Shown piece by piece: positions 6,859 to 17,022 of a stretch of 64,000 nt of DNA (the stretch's first letter is position 1; each line of letters begins with the position of its first letter). The position numbers and the translations under genes were made by a program. Source of the DNA: Sphingosinicella sp. (GTDB lineage Bacteria > Pseudomonadota > Alphaproteobacteria > Sphingomonadales > Sphingomonadaceae); NCBI RefSeq assembly GCF_013911755.1, contig NZ_JACESP010000006.1:1-64000 (forward strand), written 5' to 3'. The notes beneath the pieces were generated by a model. It ran no database searches, was not told where the DNA came from, and saw nothing but the letters and a program-made list of their open reading frames with translations.

Positions 6859-8382
6859 ATGCAGATTCGCATTTCCGACGATGCGGCCGCGCTTGCCTGC
6901 GGGGCGGACGCCGTTGCCGAAGCCTTCGCGAAGGCGGGCCATGCGCCGCAGCGCGTATCGAGCTGGGGGATGCACTGGCTGGAACCGCTCGTCGAGGTGG
7001 ACGGCATCGGCTACGGCCCGGTGACGGCGGGGCGCGTGGGCGACATCCTCGCGGGCCTCGCCGACGATCTCCGCATCGGCACCATCGCCGAGCATCCGTT
7101 CATCAAGGGCCAGCAGCGCCTCACCTTCGCGCGTTTCGGCAAGACACGCCCGCTCAGCCTCGACGACTACGCCGCGACCGGCGGCTGGAAGGGCCTGGAG
7201 CGCGCCCGCGCGCTGGGGTCGGACGATACGATCGCCGAAGTGCTCGCCTCCGGCCTTCGCGGGCGCGGCGGCGCGGGCTTCCCGGCGGGCATCAAGTGGC
7301 GCACGGTCGCCGATGCGCCGGGGGCGCGCAAATTCATCGTCTGCAACGCCGACGAAGGCGACAGCGGCACGTTCGCCGACCGCATGGTGATGGAGGGCGA
7401 TCCCTTCATGCTCATCGAGGGGCTCGCCATCGCCGGACTCGCCGTGGGCGCAGGCAAGGCCTACGTCTATATCCGCAGCGAATATCCGCACGCGATCGCG
7501 AAGATGGAGGCCGCAGTGAGCCTCGCCTCGCCGATCATCGCCCCGTTCGCGGTGGAAATCCGCACAGGCGCGGGCGCCTATGTGTGCGGCGAGGAAACCT
7601 CGTTGCTGAACAGCCTTGAAGGCAAGCGCGGCGAGGTCCGCGCGAAGCCGCCGCTGCCCGCGCACGAAGGCCTGTTCGGCTGTCCCACGGTCATCAACAA
7701 CGTGCTGACGCTCGCCGCCGTGCCGTTCGTGCTGGCCGAGGGCGCCAAGGCCTACGCCGACTACGGCATGGGCCGCTCGCGCGGCACGATGCCGATACAG
7801 CTTGCCGGAAACATCAAATACGGCGGCCTTTATGAAACCGCGTTCGGCATCACGCTCGGCCAACTCGTGAACGACATCGGCGGCGGCACCGCGAGCGGCC
7901 GCCCCGTGCGCGCCGTGCAGGTCGGCGGGCCGCTCGGCGCCTATATCCCGCCCCATCAGTTCGACCTGCCGTTCGATTACGAAGCCTTCGCGGCGGCGGA
8001 CGGCCTCATCGGCCACGGCGGCATCGTCGTGTTCGACGACAGCGTGGACATGGCGCAGCAGGCGCGCTTCGCGATGCAGTTCTGCGCGGCAGAAAGCTGC
8101 GGCAAGTGCACCCCCTGCCGGATCGGCGCGGTGCGCGGCGTCGAGACGATCGATCGCATCCTCGCCGGCGGTCGCCGCGCGGACGGAGTCGAAACCCTGC
8201 CGCAAATCCACAACGCCCCCCGCCGCGCGCGCAGCACCGAGGACGAGATCGCACTGCTCCGCGACCTTTGCGAAACCATGAAATTCGGTTCGCTCTGCGC
8301 GCTCGGCGGTTTCACACCCTACCCCGTACTTTCGGCGCTCAATCACTTCCCGGAGGATTTTGTGGTAGAGTCCGCATCATGA
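6859..8382 (+). CDS. fdsB: NAD-dependent formate dehydrogenase beta subunit (NuoF-like, FMN/NAD+ site)
   Basis: Diaphorase subunit passing electrons from the Fe-S chain to NAD+ through FMN. The 507-residue protein has an N-terminal thioredoxin-like extension (about 1-120), then the NuoF signatures GRGGAGFPAG (NADH/FMN binding) and GAGAYVCGEETSLLNSLEG, an SLBB domain, and a C-terminal 4Fe-4S site ESCGKCTPCR...SLCALGG. The stop overlaps the fdsA ATG. Fused NuoE-less layout and length fit FdsB/HoxF-type subunits. Confidence 0.95.
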   Translation: MQIRISDDAAALACGADAVAEAFAKAGHAPQRVSSWGMHWLEPLVEVDGIGYGPVTAGRVGDILAGLADDLRIGTIAEHPFIKGQQRLTFARFGKTRPLSLDDYAATGGWKGLERARALGSDDTIAEVLASGLRGRGGAGFPAGIKWRTVADAPGARKFIVCNADEGDSGTFADRMVMEGDPFMLIEGLAIAGLAVGAGKAYVYIRSEYPHAIAKMEAAVSLASPIIAPFAVEIRTGAGAYVCGEETSLLNSLEGKRGEVRAKPPLPAHEGLFGCPTVINNVLTLAAVPFVLAEGAKAYADYGMGRSRGTMPIQLAGNIKYGGLYETAFGITLGQLVNDIGGGTASGRPVRAVQVGGPLGAYIPPHQFDLPFDYEAFAAADGLIGHGGIVVFDDSVDMAQQARFAMQFCAAESCGKCTPCRIGAVRGVETIDRILAGGRRADGVETLPQIHNAPRRARSTEDEIALLRDLCETMKFGSLCALGGFTPYPVLSALNHFPEDFVVESAS

Positions 8383-11222
8383 CCTACGCTCGCCAAAGCG
8401 ATTTCGGCACGCCCGCCGTGTCCGCAGATGAGACCGTCACGCTTACCATAGACGGACGCGCCGTAACGGTTCCGCAAGGCACGACCGTGATGCGCGCCGC
8501 TGCCGAGATCGGCACTGCCATCCCCAAGCTCTGCGCGACTGACAATCTCAAATCGTTCGGCTCCTGCCGCCTCTGCCTCGTCGAGATCGACGGCGCGCGC
8601 GGCACGCCCGCCTCCTGCACCACGCCGGTCGCGCGCGGCATGGTCGTCCACACCGAAACACCCCGCCTCCAGAAGCTGCGGCGCGGTGTGATGGAGCTTT
8701 ACATCTCCGACCACCCGCTCGACTGCCTCACCTGCTCGGCGAACAATGACTGCGAGCTTCAGGACCAAGCCGCCGCCGTCGGCCTGCGCGACGTCCGCTA
8801 CGGCTATGAGGGCGAGAACCATCTCGCGCTCGACCTCGATACGTCGAACCCCTATTTCGATTTCGACCCTTCGAAGTGCATCGCCTGCTCGCGCTGCGTG
8901 CGCGCCTGCGACGAGGTGCAGGGCACGTTCGCGCTAACCATCGAAGGGCGCGGCTTTGAATCGAAGGTCTCGGCGGGCCTTGGTTCGGACGATTTCCTCG
9001 GTTCCGAATGCGTCTCATGCGGCGCCTGCGTGCAGGCCTGTCCGACAGCGACCTTGCAGGAAAAATCGGTGAAGGAGATCGGCCTTCCCGACCGCAGCGT
9101 CGTCACCACCTGCGCCTATTGCGGCGTCGGCTGCACCTTCCGCGCGGAGATGCGCGGCGAGCAGCTCGTGCGCATGGTGCCGTGGAAAGACGGCAAGGCC
9201 AATCGCGGCCACAGCTGCGTCAAGGGCCGCTTCGCCTGGGGCTATGCCCAGCACGCCGACCGCATCCTGAAGCCGATGATCCGCGCCAGCATCGATCAGC
9301 CGTGGCGCGAGGTCGAATGGGACGAGGCCTTCGCCTACGCCGCCTCCGAATTGAAGCGCATCGCCGCGAAATATGGGCGAAGCGCGCTCGGCGGCATCAC
9401 CTCGTCGCGCTGCACCAACGAAGAGACCTTCCTCGTCCAGAAACTGGTCCGCGCCGGTTTCGGCAACAACAATGTCGATACGTGCGCGCGCGTCTGCCAC
9501 TCGCCGACCGGCTATGGCCTGAAGACCACCTTCGGCACCTCGGCGGGCACGCAGGATTTCGACAGCGTCGAACAGAGCGACGTGATGCTCGTCATCGGCG
9601 CCAACCCCACGGACGGCCACCCGGTCTTCGCCAGCCGCATGAAGCGGCGCCTCAGGCAAGGCGCGAAGCTGATCGTCATCGATCCGCGCCGCACCGATCT
9701 CGTCCGCTCGCCGCATATCGAGGCAGAGCACCACCTGCCGCTGCGCCCCGGCACCAACGTCGCGGTGCTGACCGCGATGGCACACGTCATCGTCACCGAA
9801 GGCCTCGCCGACGAGGCATTCATTCGCGAACGCTGCGACTGGGACGAGTATCAGGACTGGGCGGCATTCGTGTCGAACGCGAAGAATTCGCCCGAAACGC
9901 TCGCACCCGTCACCGGCGTCGACCCCGCCGAGCTTCGCGCCGCCGCGCGCCTCTACGCCACGGGTGGCAATGCCGCGATCTATTACGGCCTCGGCGTCAC
10001 CGAACATAGCCAGGGCTCATCAACCGTCATGGCGATCGCCAACCTCGCGATGGCGACCGGCAACATCGGGCGGCCCGGCGTCGGCGTGAATCCCCTGCGC
10101 GGCCAGAACAACGTGCAGGGCGCATGCGACATGGGCAGCTTCCCGCACGAGCTTTCCGGCTATCGCCACATCTCGGACGCGAGTGCCCGCAAACTCTTCG
10201 AGGACGACTGGGGCGTCCGCCTCGATCCCGAACCGGGCCTGCGCATCCCAAACATGCTCGACGCCGCCGTCGATGGCGTGTTCAAGGCGCTCTACGTGCA
10301 GGGCGAGGACATCCTCCAGTCGGACCCGGACACAAAGCACGTCGCCGCCGGCCTCGCCGCGATGGAATGCGTCATCGTCCACGACCTGTTCCTCAACGAG
10401 ACCGCGAACTACGCGCACATCTTCCTGCCCGGCTCCACCTTCCTCGAAAAAGACGGCACCTTCACCAATGCCGAGCGCCGCATCCAGCCGGTGCGCAAGG
10501 TGATGTCGCCTTTGAATGGCCTCTCCGATTGGGAAGTGACGCAGCGCCTCGCGCAGGCGATGGGGCTCGACTGGAACTACACGCACCCCTCGCAGATCAT
10601 GGACGAGATCGCGCGCCTCACCCCGAGCTTCGCGGGCGTCAGCTTCGATCGGCTTGATGCCGAAGGCTCGCTGCAGTGGCCGGTGAACGACGCCGCGCCG
10701 GACGGCACGCCCGTGATGCATATCGACGGCTTCGTGCGCGGCAAGGGCAAGTTCGTCGTCACCGATTATGTGCCCACCGATGAGAAGACAGGCCCGCGCT
10801 TCCCGCTGCTGCTCACCACGGGCCGCATCCTTTCGCACTATAATGTCGGCGCCCAGACGCGGCGGACCGCCAACGTGGCCTGGCACCCGGAGGACCTTCT
10901 CGAAATCCACCCGTCCGACGCCGAGAATCGCGGCCTCAAGGACGGCGACTGGGTGAAGCTCGCCAGCCGTTCGGGCGAGACGACACTGCGCGCGCTGGTA
11001 ACGGACCGCGTGGCGCCGGGCGTCGTCTACACCACCTTCCACCACCCCGCGACGCAGGCGAACGTGGTGACGACGGACTATTCGGACTGGGCCACCAACT
11101 GCCCCGAATACAAGGTCACCGCCGTGCAGGTCAGCGCCTCGAACGGGCCGACCGACTGGCAGGAGGATTATTCGCGCCGCAGCGAACGCGCCCGCCGCAT
11201 TGAAAGCATCGCCGCCGAATGA
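8379..11222 (+). CDS. fdsA: NAD-dependent formate dehydrogenase alpha (catalytic, molybdopterin) subunit
   Basis: Oxidises formate to CO2 at a Mo-bis-MGD centre and feeds electrons to FdsBG. The 947-residue protein shows in order: an N-terminal [2Fe-2S] domain (FGSCRLCLVEI), a His/Cys 4Fe-4S site (HPLDCLTCSANNDCEL), two 4Fe-4S motifs (CIACSRCVRACDE, CVSCGACVQACP), the FDH cluster CAYCGVGCTF, then the molybdopterin domains with IGANPTDGHPVF. The Mo ligand is Cys373 in ARVCHSPTG, encoded by TGC, so this is a cysteine, not selenocysteine, enzyme. ATG 8379 overlaps the fdsB stop; the gene ends in ATGA with fdsD. Confidence 0.97.
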   Translation: MTYARQSDFGTPAVSADETVTLTIDGRAVTVPQGTTVMRAAAEIGTAIPKLCATDNLKSFGSCRLCLVEIDGARGTPASCTTPVARGMVVHTETPRLQKLRRGVMELYISDHPLDCLTCSANNDCELQDQAAAVGLRDVRYGYEGENHLALDLDTSNPYFDFDPSKCIACSRCVRACDEVQGTFALTIEGRGFESKVSAGLGSDDFLGSECVSCGACVQACPTATLQEKSVKEIGLPDRSVVTTCAYCGVGCTFRAEMRGEQLVRMVPWKDGKANRGHSCVKGRFAWGYAQHADRILKPMIRASIDQPWREVEWDEAFAYAASELKRIAAKYGRSALGGITSSRCTNEETFLVQKLVRAGFGNNNVDTCARVCHSPTGYGLKTTFGTSAGTQDFDSVEQSDVMLVIGANPTDGHPVFASRMKRRLRQGAKLIVIDPRRTDLVRSPHIEAEHHLPLRPGTNVAVLTAMAHVIVTEGLADEAFIRERCDWDEYQDWAAFVSNAKNSPETLAPVTGVDPAELRAAARLYATGGNAAIYYGLGVTEHSQGSSTVMAIANLAMATGNIGRPGVGVNPLRGQNNVQGACDMGSFPHELSGYRHISDASARKLFEDDWGVRLDPEPGLRIPNMLDAAVDGVFKALYVQGEDILQSDPDTKHVAAGLAAMECVIVHDLFLNETANYAHIFLPGSTFLEKDGTFTNAERRIQPVRKVMSPLNGLSDWEVTQRLAQAMGLDWNYTHPSQIMDEIARLTPSFAGVSFDRLDAEGSLQWPVNDAAPDGTPVMHIDGFVRGKGKFVVTDYVPTDEKTGPRFPLLLTTGRILSHYNVGAQTRRTANVAWHPEDLLEIHPSDAENRGLKDGDWVKLASRSGETTLRALVTDRVAPGVVYTTFHHPATQANVVTTDYSDWATNCPEYKVTAVQVSASNGPTDWQEDYSRRSERARRIESIAAE

Positions 11223-11440
11223 ACAGCCTCGAAAAGCTCGTTTACATGGCGAACCAGATCGCGCGAAATCTGGAAACCGAAGGCGACAAGGCAGCCGACA
11301 CCGCCGCCGCGCATATCGTCGCCTTTTGGGACCCGCGCATGAAGAGCATGATCCTCAGCCATCTCGATGCGGGCGGCGAAGGTCTCTCCCCCGGCGCGCG
11401 CGCGGCGCTCGACAAGGTCCGCGCCGCCGCTCATGCCTGA
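11219..11440 (+). CDS. fdsD: Formate dehydrogenase delta subunit FdsD
   Basis: Small accessory/delta subunit of soluble NAD-linked formate dehydrogenases. The 73-residue product has the family pattern LVYMANQIARNLETEG...AAAHIVAFWDPRMKSMIL. The ATG overlaps the fdsA stop, and fdhD begins inside its last codons. The gene order here is G-B-A-D-fdhD, with the chaperone gene after fdsD rather than before it as in fdsGBACD clusters. Confidence 0.93.
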   Translation: MNSLEKLVYMANQIARNLETEGDKAADTAAAHIVAFWDPRMKSMILSHLDAGGEGLSPGARAALDKVRAAAHA

Positions 11441-12215
11441 TACCGCCGCGCGGCCAGCGCCGTTCACCGAAATCTTCGCAAATGGCGGCAGCACCGCGAT
11501 CACCCGCGAAATTCCGGTCGAGGCGCCCGTCGCGCTCGAATTCAACGGCATCGCCTACGCGGTGATGATGGCGACGCCAGCCGACCTCCCCGATTTCGTC
11601 ACCGGCTTCGCGATCACCGAGCAGCTTGTCGCCAGCGCGGACGAGATCGAGGACATCGACGTCGCCGAGACCGACAAGGGCTGGATCGTCCGCGCCCAAC
11701 TCGCGCCGCGCGCCGCCGCGCCGGTGCTGGAGCGCGCGCGCCGCCGCGTTTCCGAGAGCAGCTGCGGCCTCTGCGGCATCGAGAACCTCGAACAGATCGC
11801 CCGGCCACTGCCGCGCATCGCCGATCCGCTGAACGTGGATGCAGCGGCGATCTTCGCCGCGCTTGGCGCACTCCGCAAACAGCAGCACCTCGGCCGCCGC
11901 ACCGCCGCCGTTCACGCCGCCGCCTTCTGCGATACCACCGGCCGCATACTGGATGCGCGCGAGGATGTCGGCCGCCACAACGCGCTCGACAAGCTGATCG
12001 GGGCGCTCGCTCGTGCGGGCACGCCGGCGGCGGACGGCGTCTTCCTGCTCACCGCGCGCTGCAGCTACGAGCTCGTCGAGAAAACCGTCGTCGCGGGCGG
12101 CCGTGCGCTCGCCACCATCTCGGCGCCGACAACGCTCGCCCTTGACCGCGCGAAAGCGGCGGGTCTCGCGCTTCACGTGCTCGCAAGGGAAGATTCACTC
12201 TTGCGCGTCATGTAG
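11433..12215 (+). CDS. fdhD: Formate dehydrogenase accessory sulfurtransferase FdhD
   Basis: Sulfurtransferase/chaperone that sulfurates the Mo cofactor before insertion into formate dehydrogenase. The 260-residue product contains the conserved cysteine loop SSCGLCGIE (CxxC), [22 protein letters not shown], and [12 protein letters not shown], all typical of FdhD/FdsC. ATG 11433 overlaps the 3' end of fdsD by eight bases. It is the last Fds-specific gene before purU. Confidence 0.96.
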   Translation: MPDTAARPAPFTEIFANGGSTAITREIPVEAPVALEFNGIAYAVMMATPADLPDFVTGFAITEQLVASADEIEDIDVAETDKGWIVRAQLAPRAAAPVLERARRRVSESSCGLCGIENLEQIARPLPRIADPLNVDAAAIFAALGALRKQQHLGRRTAAVHAAAFCDTTGRILDAREDVGRHNALDKLIGALARAGTPAADGVFLLTARCSYELVEKTVVAGGRALATISAPTTLALDRAKAAGLALHVLAREDSLLRVM

Positions 12216-12240
12216 CGCTTGGGTCTCAGGGGATATGGCA

Positions 12241-13104
12241 ATGGATACCAGCAACACCTGCACGCTGACACTGTCGTGCGCCGATAAGCCCGGCCTCGTG
12301 GCGGCCGTCGCCACCTTGCTTGCCGAGAGCGGCGGCAACATCCTCGATGCGCAGCAGTTCAACGACCAGCTCACCGACCGCTTCTTCATGCGGGTGGTTT
12401 TCGATCTCGATCCCGCCGTCTCCAGCAAGGATGCCTTCAAGGCACGCTTCTCCGCACTCGCCGAGGCGCACGCGATGAACTGGCGCGTCCGCGCTGCCGC
12501 CGACAAGATGCGCGTGCTGCTGCTCGTCTCGAAGTTCGATCACTGCCTCACCGATCTGCTCTATCGCCAGCGCATCGGCGAACTTGAGATGGACGTGGTG
12601 GGCATCGTCTCCAACCACCCGAAGGACGCGATTGCGCCGATCAATGGCGGCATCCCCTTCCATCACCTGCCGATCACGAAGGACACGAAGGCGAGCCAGG
12701 AAGCCGCGATCAAGCGGATCGTGGAGGAGAGCGGCGCCGAACTCATCGTGCTCGCCCGCTACATGCAGATCCTCTCGGACGACCTCGCGGCGTTCCTCGC
12801 GGGCCGCTGCATCAACATCCACCACAGCTTCCTGCCCGGCTTCAAGGGTGCCAAGCCCTATCATCAGGCGCACGCGCGCGGCGTGAAGATCATCGGCGCC
12901 ACCGCGCACTACGTGACCGCCGATCTCGACGAAGGCCCCATCATCGCGCAGGACGTCGAGCACATCAGCCACACCGACACGCCCGACGATCTCGTCCGCA
13001 AGGGCCGCGACATCGAACGCCGCGTGCTGGCGCGCGCCGTGCGCTACCACCTGCAGGACCGCGTGCTGCTGAACGGCGCCACCACGGTGGTTTTCCGCGA
13101 TTAG
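12241..13104 (+). CDS. purU: Formyltetrahydrofolate deformylase PurU
   Basis: Hydrolyses 10-formyl-THF to THF and formate, balancing the one-carbon pool. The 287-residue product has an N-terminal ACT domain ([21 protein letters not shown]), then the formyltransferase-like domain with the catalytic Asn/His/Asp set in [18 protein letters not shown] and [13 protein letters not shown] chose ATG 12241, seven bases after AGGGGA; an in-frame ATG at 12235 is too close to that site. It follows the formate dehydrogenase operon by 25 nt, so released formate could be oxidised by Fds; cotranscription is likely but not shown. Confidence 0.95.
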   Translation: MDTSNTCTLTLSCADKPGLVAAVATLLAESGGNILDAQQFNDQLTDRFFMRVVFDLDPAVSSKDAFKARFSALAEAHAMNWRVRAAADKMRVLLLVSKFDHCLTDLLYRQRIGELEMDVVGIVSNHPKDAIAPINGGIPFHHLPITKDTKASQEAAIKRIVEESGAELIVLARYMQILSDDLAAFLAGRCINIHHSFLPGFKGAKPYHQAHARGVKIIGATAHYVTADLDEGPIIAQDVEHISHTDTPDDLVRKGRDIERRVLARAVRYHLQDRVLLNGATTVVFRD

Positions 13105-13167
13105 CCCCGGTGGACTCACCGCCCGAATCTCCATAGCCTCCCGGCCTTCCAACAGCAGGAGCAGGCC

Positions 13168-13596
13168 ATGAAGATCGATCGCAAGGGTTCCGCGCATTGG
13201 GAAGGCGGCCTCAAGGATGGCCGCGGCAGCATTTCCACACAAAGCGGCGCGCTCGATAAACGCCCCTACGGCTTCGCCATGCGCTTCGAAGGCGTGCCGG
13301 GCACCAACCCCGAAGAGCTGATCGGGGCAGCGCACGCGGGCTGCTTCACGATGGCGCTCTCGCTGATCCTCGGTGAGGCGGGGCTGACGGCTGAGAGCAT
13401 GGATACCACGGCCACGGTGACGCTCGAAAAGCTGGACAGCGGCTTCACGATCACCGCGATCCACCTGAAGCTCGAGGCGAAGATTCCCGGCACGGACGAC
13501 GCCGCGTTCCAGGAGCTCGCCGCCAAGGCCAAGGCGAACTGCCCTGTCTCGAAGCTCATGAACGCGAACATCACCCTCGACGCGGCGCTCGTCTGA
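13168..13596 (+). CDS. OsmC family peroxiredoxin-like protein
   Basis: OsmC/Ohr fold thiol peroxidase that reduces organic hydroperoxides. The 142-residue protein begins MKIDRKGSAHWEGGLKDGRG, as OsmC proper does, and has both redox cysteines in HAGCFTMALS (about residue 58) and KANCPVSKLMNA (about 123). A CAGGAG site precedes the ATG. It stands alone between purU and hrpB. OsmC rather than Ohr is favoured by the N terminus, but substrate preference cannot be read from the sequence. Confidence 0.92.
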   Translation: MKIDRKGSAHWEGGLKDGRGSISTQSGALDKRPYGFAMRFEGVPGTNPEELIGAAHAGCFTMALSLILGEAGLTAESMDTTATVTLEKLDSGFTITAIHLKLEAKIPGTDDAAFQELAAKAKANCPVSKLMNANITLDAALV

Positions 13597-13612
13597 CTCT
13601 TAAAGGGCAGGC

Positions 13613-16042
13613 GTGAGCGACGCCCTGCCCATCCACGCCGTTTTGCCCGCACTGCTCGCGGCGCTGCGCGAACGTGCGTCCGCTGTGCTCGTTGCGCCAC
13701 CCGGCGCGGGCAAGACCACGGCGGTGGCGCCCGCGCTCATGGGCGAGCCTTGGTGTACGGGACAAATCCTGCTGCTCTCCCCCCGCCGCCTCGCCGCGCG
13801 CGCCGCCGCCGAACGCATGGCGGAGCTTGCGGGCGAACCCGTCGGCAAGACCGTTGGCTACGCCACCCGGCTCGACAGCAAACACGGCAAGGACACACGC
13901 ATCCTCGTGCTCACCGAGGGCATTTTCCGCAACCGCATCCAGGCCGACCCCGAACTCGCGGGTGTTTCCGCCGTGCTCTTCGACGAAATCCACGAGCGCA
14001 GCCTCGACAGCGATTTCGGCCTCGCGCTCGCGCTTGATGCACAGGGCGCGCTGCGCCCCGACCTCCGCATCCTGCCGATGTCGGCAACGCTCGACGGTGC
14101 CCGCTTTTCCAAGCTGCTGGACGGCGCCCCCGTCATCGAAAGCGAAGGCCGCAGCCATGCGCTCGATATCCTCTATCTCGGCCGTAACTCCGAGCAGCGC
14201 ATAGAGGACGGCATGGCCTCTGCGATCCGCCGCGCGCTCGCCGAGGCCGATGGCGACGTCCTCGCCTTCCTACCCGGTGTCGCCGAGATCGAGCGTACCG
14301 CCGAGCGGCTGGAGGGGCTTCCCGGCATCACGCTCCACCGCCTGCACGGCAGCCTCGACCCCGCCGCGCAGCGCGCCGCAATCCGCAAGGACGCGGACGG
14401 GCGCAAGGTGGTGCTTGCCACCAGCATCGCCGAAACCAGCCTCACCATCGACGGCGTCCGCATCGTCGTCGATTCGGGCCTCGCCCGCCGCGCCCGCTAC
14501 GATCGCGGCGGCGGCATGACGCGCCTCGTCACCGAACGCGCGAGCCAGGCCGCCGTCACGCAGCGCGCGGGCCGCGCCGCGCGGCAGGCGCCGGGCGTGT
14601 GCTACCGCCTGTGGGAAGAGGCCGCGACGGCGGGGATGCCGCCGTTCGACCCGCCCGAAATCCTCGAAGCCGATCTCTCCGCGCTCGTTCTCGACTGCGC
14701 GATCTGGGGCGCTGCCGATCCCGCATCCCTGCGCTGGCTCGATCCGCCGCCTGCCGCCGCCGTTTCGGAGGCACGCAAACGTCTGCGGCTGCTGGATGCG
14801 CTCGACGCAGAGAACCGCCCGACAGCGCACGGCCGCCGCATCGCCGAGCTGCCGCTACCCCCGCGCCTCGCGCACATGATGCTCGCCGCCGCCCAGCGCG
14901 GCTGGGGCAAGACCGCTGCCGAGGTTGCGGTGCTGCTGTCGGAGCGCGGGCTTGGCGGCAACGACACCGACCTTGAACAGCGCCTCGCCCGCTGGCGCCG
15001 CGAGCGCGGCACGCGGGCCGATGCCGCACGCGGCCTTGCCGGACGCTGGCAGCGCATGGCCGGCGGTGACGGCGAAGGCCCCGTCGCCGCGTGCATCGCG
15101 CTCGCCTTTCCGGACCGCATCGCGAAACGGCGCGGCGGCACGGGCGAGGATTGGGCATCCTCGGGCGGGCGCGGCTTCCGGCTCGATCCAGCCTCGCCGC
15201 TCGCCGCGCAAGCCTATCTCGCTGTCGCCGAAGTGCAGGGCGCGGCCTCGGGCGCCCGCATCCTCGCCGCCTCCGCCATCGCCCCCGATCTCATCGAATC
15301 GCTGTTCGCGGACCACATCGAAACGGTCCGCCGCGTCCGCGCCGATGGCGCAGGCGGCATCCTCGCAACGCGCGAACGCCGCCTCGGCAACCTCGCCCTG
15401 TCGTCCGGGCAGGACGACCGCCCCGATCCCGCCGCCATCATCGCCGCGCTTCTTGAAGCCGCGCGCAAGGAGGGCGTCGCGACGCTACCCTTTTCGGACC
15501 ATGCCCGCGCGCTGCAACGCCGCACAACGTTCGCGCGCCGCGTCGATCCTTCGATCCCGGACATCAGCGACGAGGCGCTCGCCGCCGACATGGACGACTG
15601 GCTCCCGCCGCTCCTCGAAGACAAACGCGCGCTTGCCGCCGTCAACGCCTCCGCGCTCACGCAAATGCTCGAATCGCGTCTCGGCTGGGCGGGCAAGGCC
15701 GCCGTCGATCGCCTCGCCCCCGAAGCCTTCGTCTCGCCGCTCGGCAGCCATCACGCGATCGACTATGCGGCCGAGGGCGGCCCGGCGGTCGAGCTTCGCG
15801 TGCAGGCGCTCTTCGGCCTCGCCGCGCATCCCGTGGTCGCCGGAAACGTGCCGCTCGTGCTGCGGCTCACCTCGCCCGCGGGACGCCCGATCCAGACGAC
15901 GAAGGACCTACCCGGCTTCTGGTCGGGAAGCTGGGCGGCGGTCGCCAAGGAGATGCGCGGCCGCTATCCCCGGCACCCCTGGCCCGACGATCCCGCCGCC
16001 GCCGCGCCGACGCTCCGCACCAAGCGAGCGGACGCCCGCTAG
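13613..16042 (+). CDS. hrpB: ATP-dependent helicase HrpB
   Basis: DEAH-box RNA-helicase-like protein of the HrpA/HrpB family. The 809-residue product has Walker A PPGAGKTTAV, the Walker B variant FDEIHER (DEIH), motif III MSATLDG, motif V SIAETSLTIDGV, motif VI QRAGRAAR, and the C-terminal HrpB domain. The start is GTG 13613 behind an AAAGGG site. Its TAG stop shares a CTAG palindrome with the stop of the converging downstream gene. Cellular role in most bacteria is poorly defined. Confidence 0.95.
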   Translation: MSDALPIHAVLPALLAALRERASAVLVAPPGAGKTTAVAPALMGEPWCTGQILLLSPRRLAARAAAERMAELAGEPVGKTVGYATRLDSKHGKDTRILVLTEGIFRNRIQADPELAGVSAVLFDEIHERSLDSDFGLALALDAQGALRPDLRILPMSATLDGARFSKLLDGAPVIESEGRSHALDILYLGRNSEQRIEDGMASAIRRALAEADGDVLAFLPGVAEIERTAERLEGLPGITLHRLHGSLDPAAQRAAIRKDADGRKVVLATSIAETSLTIDGVRIVVDSGLARRARYDRGGGMTRLVTERASQAAVTQRAGRAARQAPGVCYRLWEEAATAGMPPFDPPEILEADLSALVLDCAIWGAADPASLRWLDPPPAAAVSEARKRLRLLDALDAENRPTAHGRRIAELPLPPRLAHMMLAAAQRGWGKTAAEVAVLLSERGLGGNDTDLEQRLARWRRERGTRADAARGLAGRWQRMAGGDGEGPVAACIALAFPDRIAKRRGGTGEDWASSGGRGFRLDPASPLAAQAYLAVAEVQGAASGARILAASAIAPDLIESLFADHIETVRRVRADGAGGILATRERRLGNLALSSGQDDRPDPAAIIAALLEAARKEGVATLPFSDHARALQRRTTFARRVDPSIPDISDEALAADMDDWLPPLLEDKRALAAVNASALTQMLESRLGWAGKAAVDRLAPEAFVSPLGSHHAIDYAAEGGPAVELRVQALFGLAAHPVVAGNVPLVLRLTSPAGRPIQTTKDLPGFWSGSWAAVAKEMRGRYPRHPWPDDPAAAAPTLRTKRADAR

Positions 16043-17022
16043 AACGGTGCGGTCGTCCCGAGGCCCAGCTTTTTCGCTTCCTCGAAAACGTGCCAGCCCG
16101 ACACGAGATCCTGCACGATGTGGCCGAGCGACTTGTAGATGGTGATTTCATCGTCGCTCGTGCGCCCCGCCAGGGTCCCACCGAACACCTCGCCGATCTC
16201 GCCGACGACATGCGCATCGTCCACAACCCCCGCCGCCTTCGCGTTCAGGAACTCGGCGCCCTGCGCAAGCACGCCCGGGCGATAGTCGGCGATGAAGCGC
16301 GACGCCGCGACAAGATCGTTCGCGATCTCGGCCGGCCCGGCGCGGCTCGAACCGACGACGTTGATGTGCGTGCCCGGTTTCACGTCGGCAAGCGCGAGGA
16401 TCGGCTCCGCCGCCGCCGTCGTCGTGCAGATGATGTCGGCGTCGCGAACGGCGCTCGCCACATCGGGCGCGGCCTGGGCATCGAGTCCAAGCTCCTCGCG
16501 CACCCGCAGCGCGAACCGCTCGGCCTGCTCAGATGAGCGTCCCCACACGCTGACGCCGGTGATCGGCCGCACATAGCGCACCGCCGCGGCGTGCCGCCAT
16601 GCCTGCTCGCCGTAGCCGAGGATCGCAAGCCGCGACGGGCCCGGCCGCGCGAGCGCATCGGTTGCCGCCGCAGAAGCGGCCGCCGTGCGGATCGCGGTGA
16701 CGATACTGCCGTCGATGATCGCGACCGGCGCGCCGCCTTCGGGCTCGAACAGCACGACGATGCCCTGGTGCGAATGCTTGCCCATCGCGAAATTGCCCGG
16801 ATAGACGCTGACGATCTTCGCGCCGAACGTGCCGCCGAGCATCGCGCCCGGCATCACGCCGAACGCATTGCCGCCATTGAGGTCAACGATGTTCCTGAGC
16901 GGTTGCCGCGTTTCCCCGCGCGAAAGCGCCGCCATCGCCTCGCGCACCAAACGGATGCAGTCCTCGTAGCCGAGCAGGCGCTCGGTATCGGCCGCGCTGA
17001 CGATCATCAGCGGCGCACTCAT
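16039..17022 (-). CDS. Ornithine cyclodeaminase / mu-crystallin family protein
   Basis: NAD(P)-dependent enzyme of the ornithine cyclodeaminase/mu-crystallin family, members of which deaminate ornithine to proline, reduce ketimines or act on alanine. The 327-residue protein shows ETRQPLRNIVDLNGGNAFGVMPG-type substrate residues, GGTFGAKIVSVYPGN, a Rossmann motif LAILGYGEQAWRHAAAV and HINVVGSSRAGPAEI. ATG 17022 overlaps the stop of the BASS transporter gene. It ends an operon with a dipeptidase-like gene and a transporter, suggesting amino- or imino-acid use; the exact substrate is unknown. Confidence 0.88.
   Translation of the reverse strand: MSAPLMIVSAADTERLLGYEDCIRLVREAMAALSRGETRQPLRNIVDLNGGNAFGVMPGAMLGGTFGAKIVSVYPGNFAMGKHSHQGIVVLFEPEGGAPVAIIDGSIVTAIRTAAASAAATDALARPGPSRLAILGYGEQAWRHAAAVRYVRPITGVSVWGRSSEQAERFALRVREELGLDAQAAPDVASAVRDADIICTTTAAAEPILALADVKPGTHINVVGSSRAGPAEIANDLVAASRFIADYRPGVLAQGAEFLNAKAAGVVDDAHVVGEIGEVFGGTLAGRTSDDEITIYKSLGHIVQDLVSGWHVFEEAKKLGLGTTAPF

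Noticed and set aside
9480-9510. Possible selenocysteine at the formate dehydrogenase active site
   Set aside because: The Mo-ligand codon is TGC (Cys373), not TGA; no frame interruption exists.
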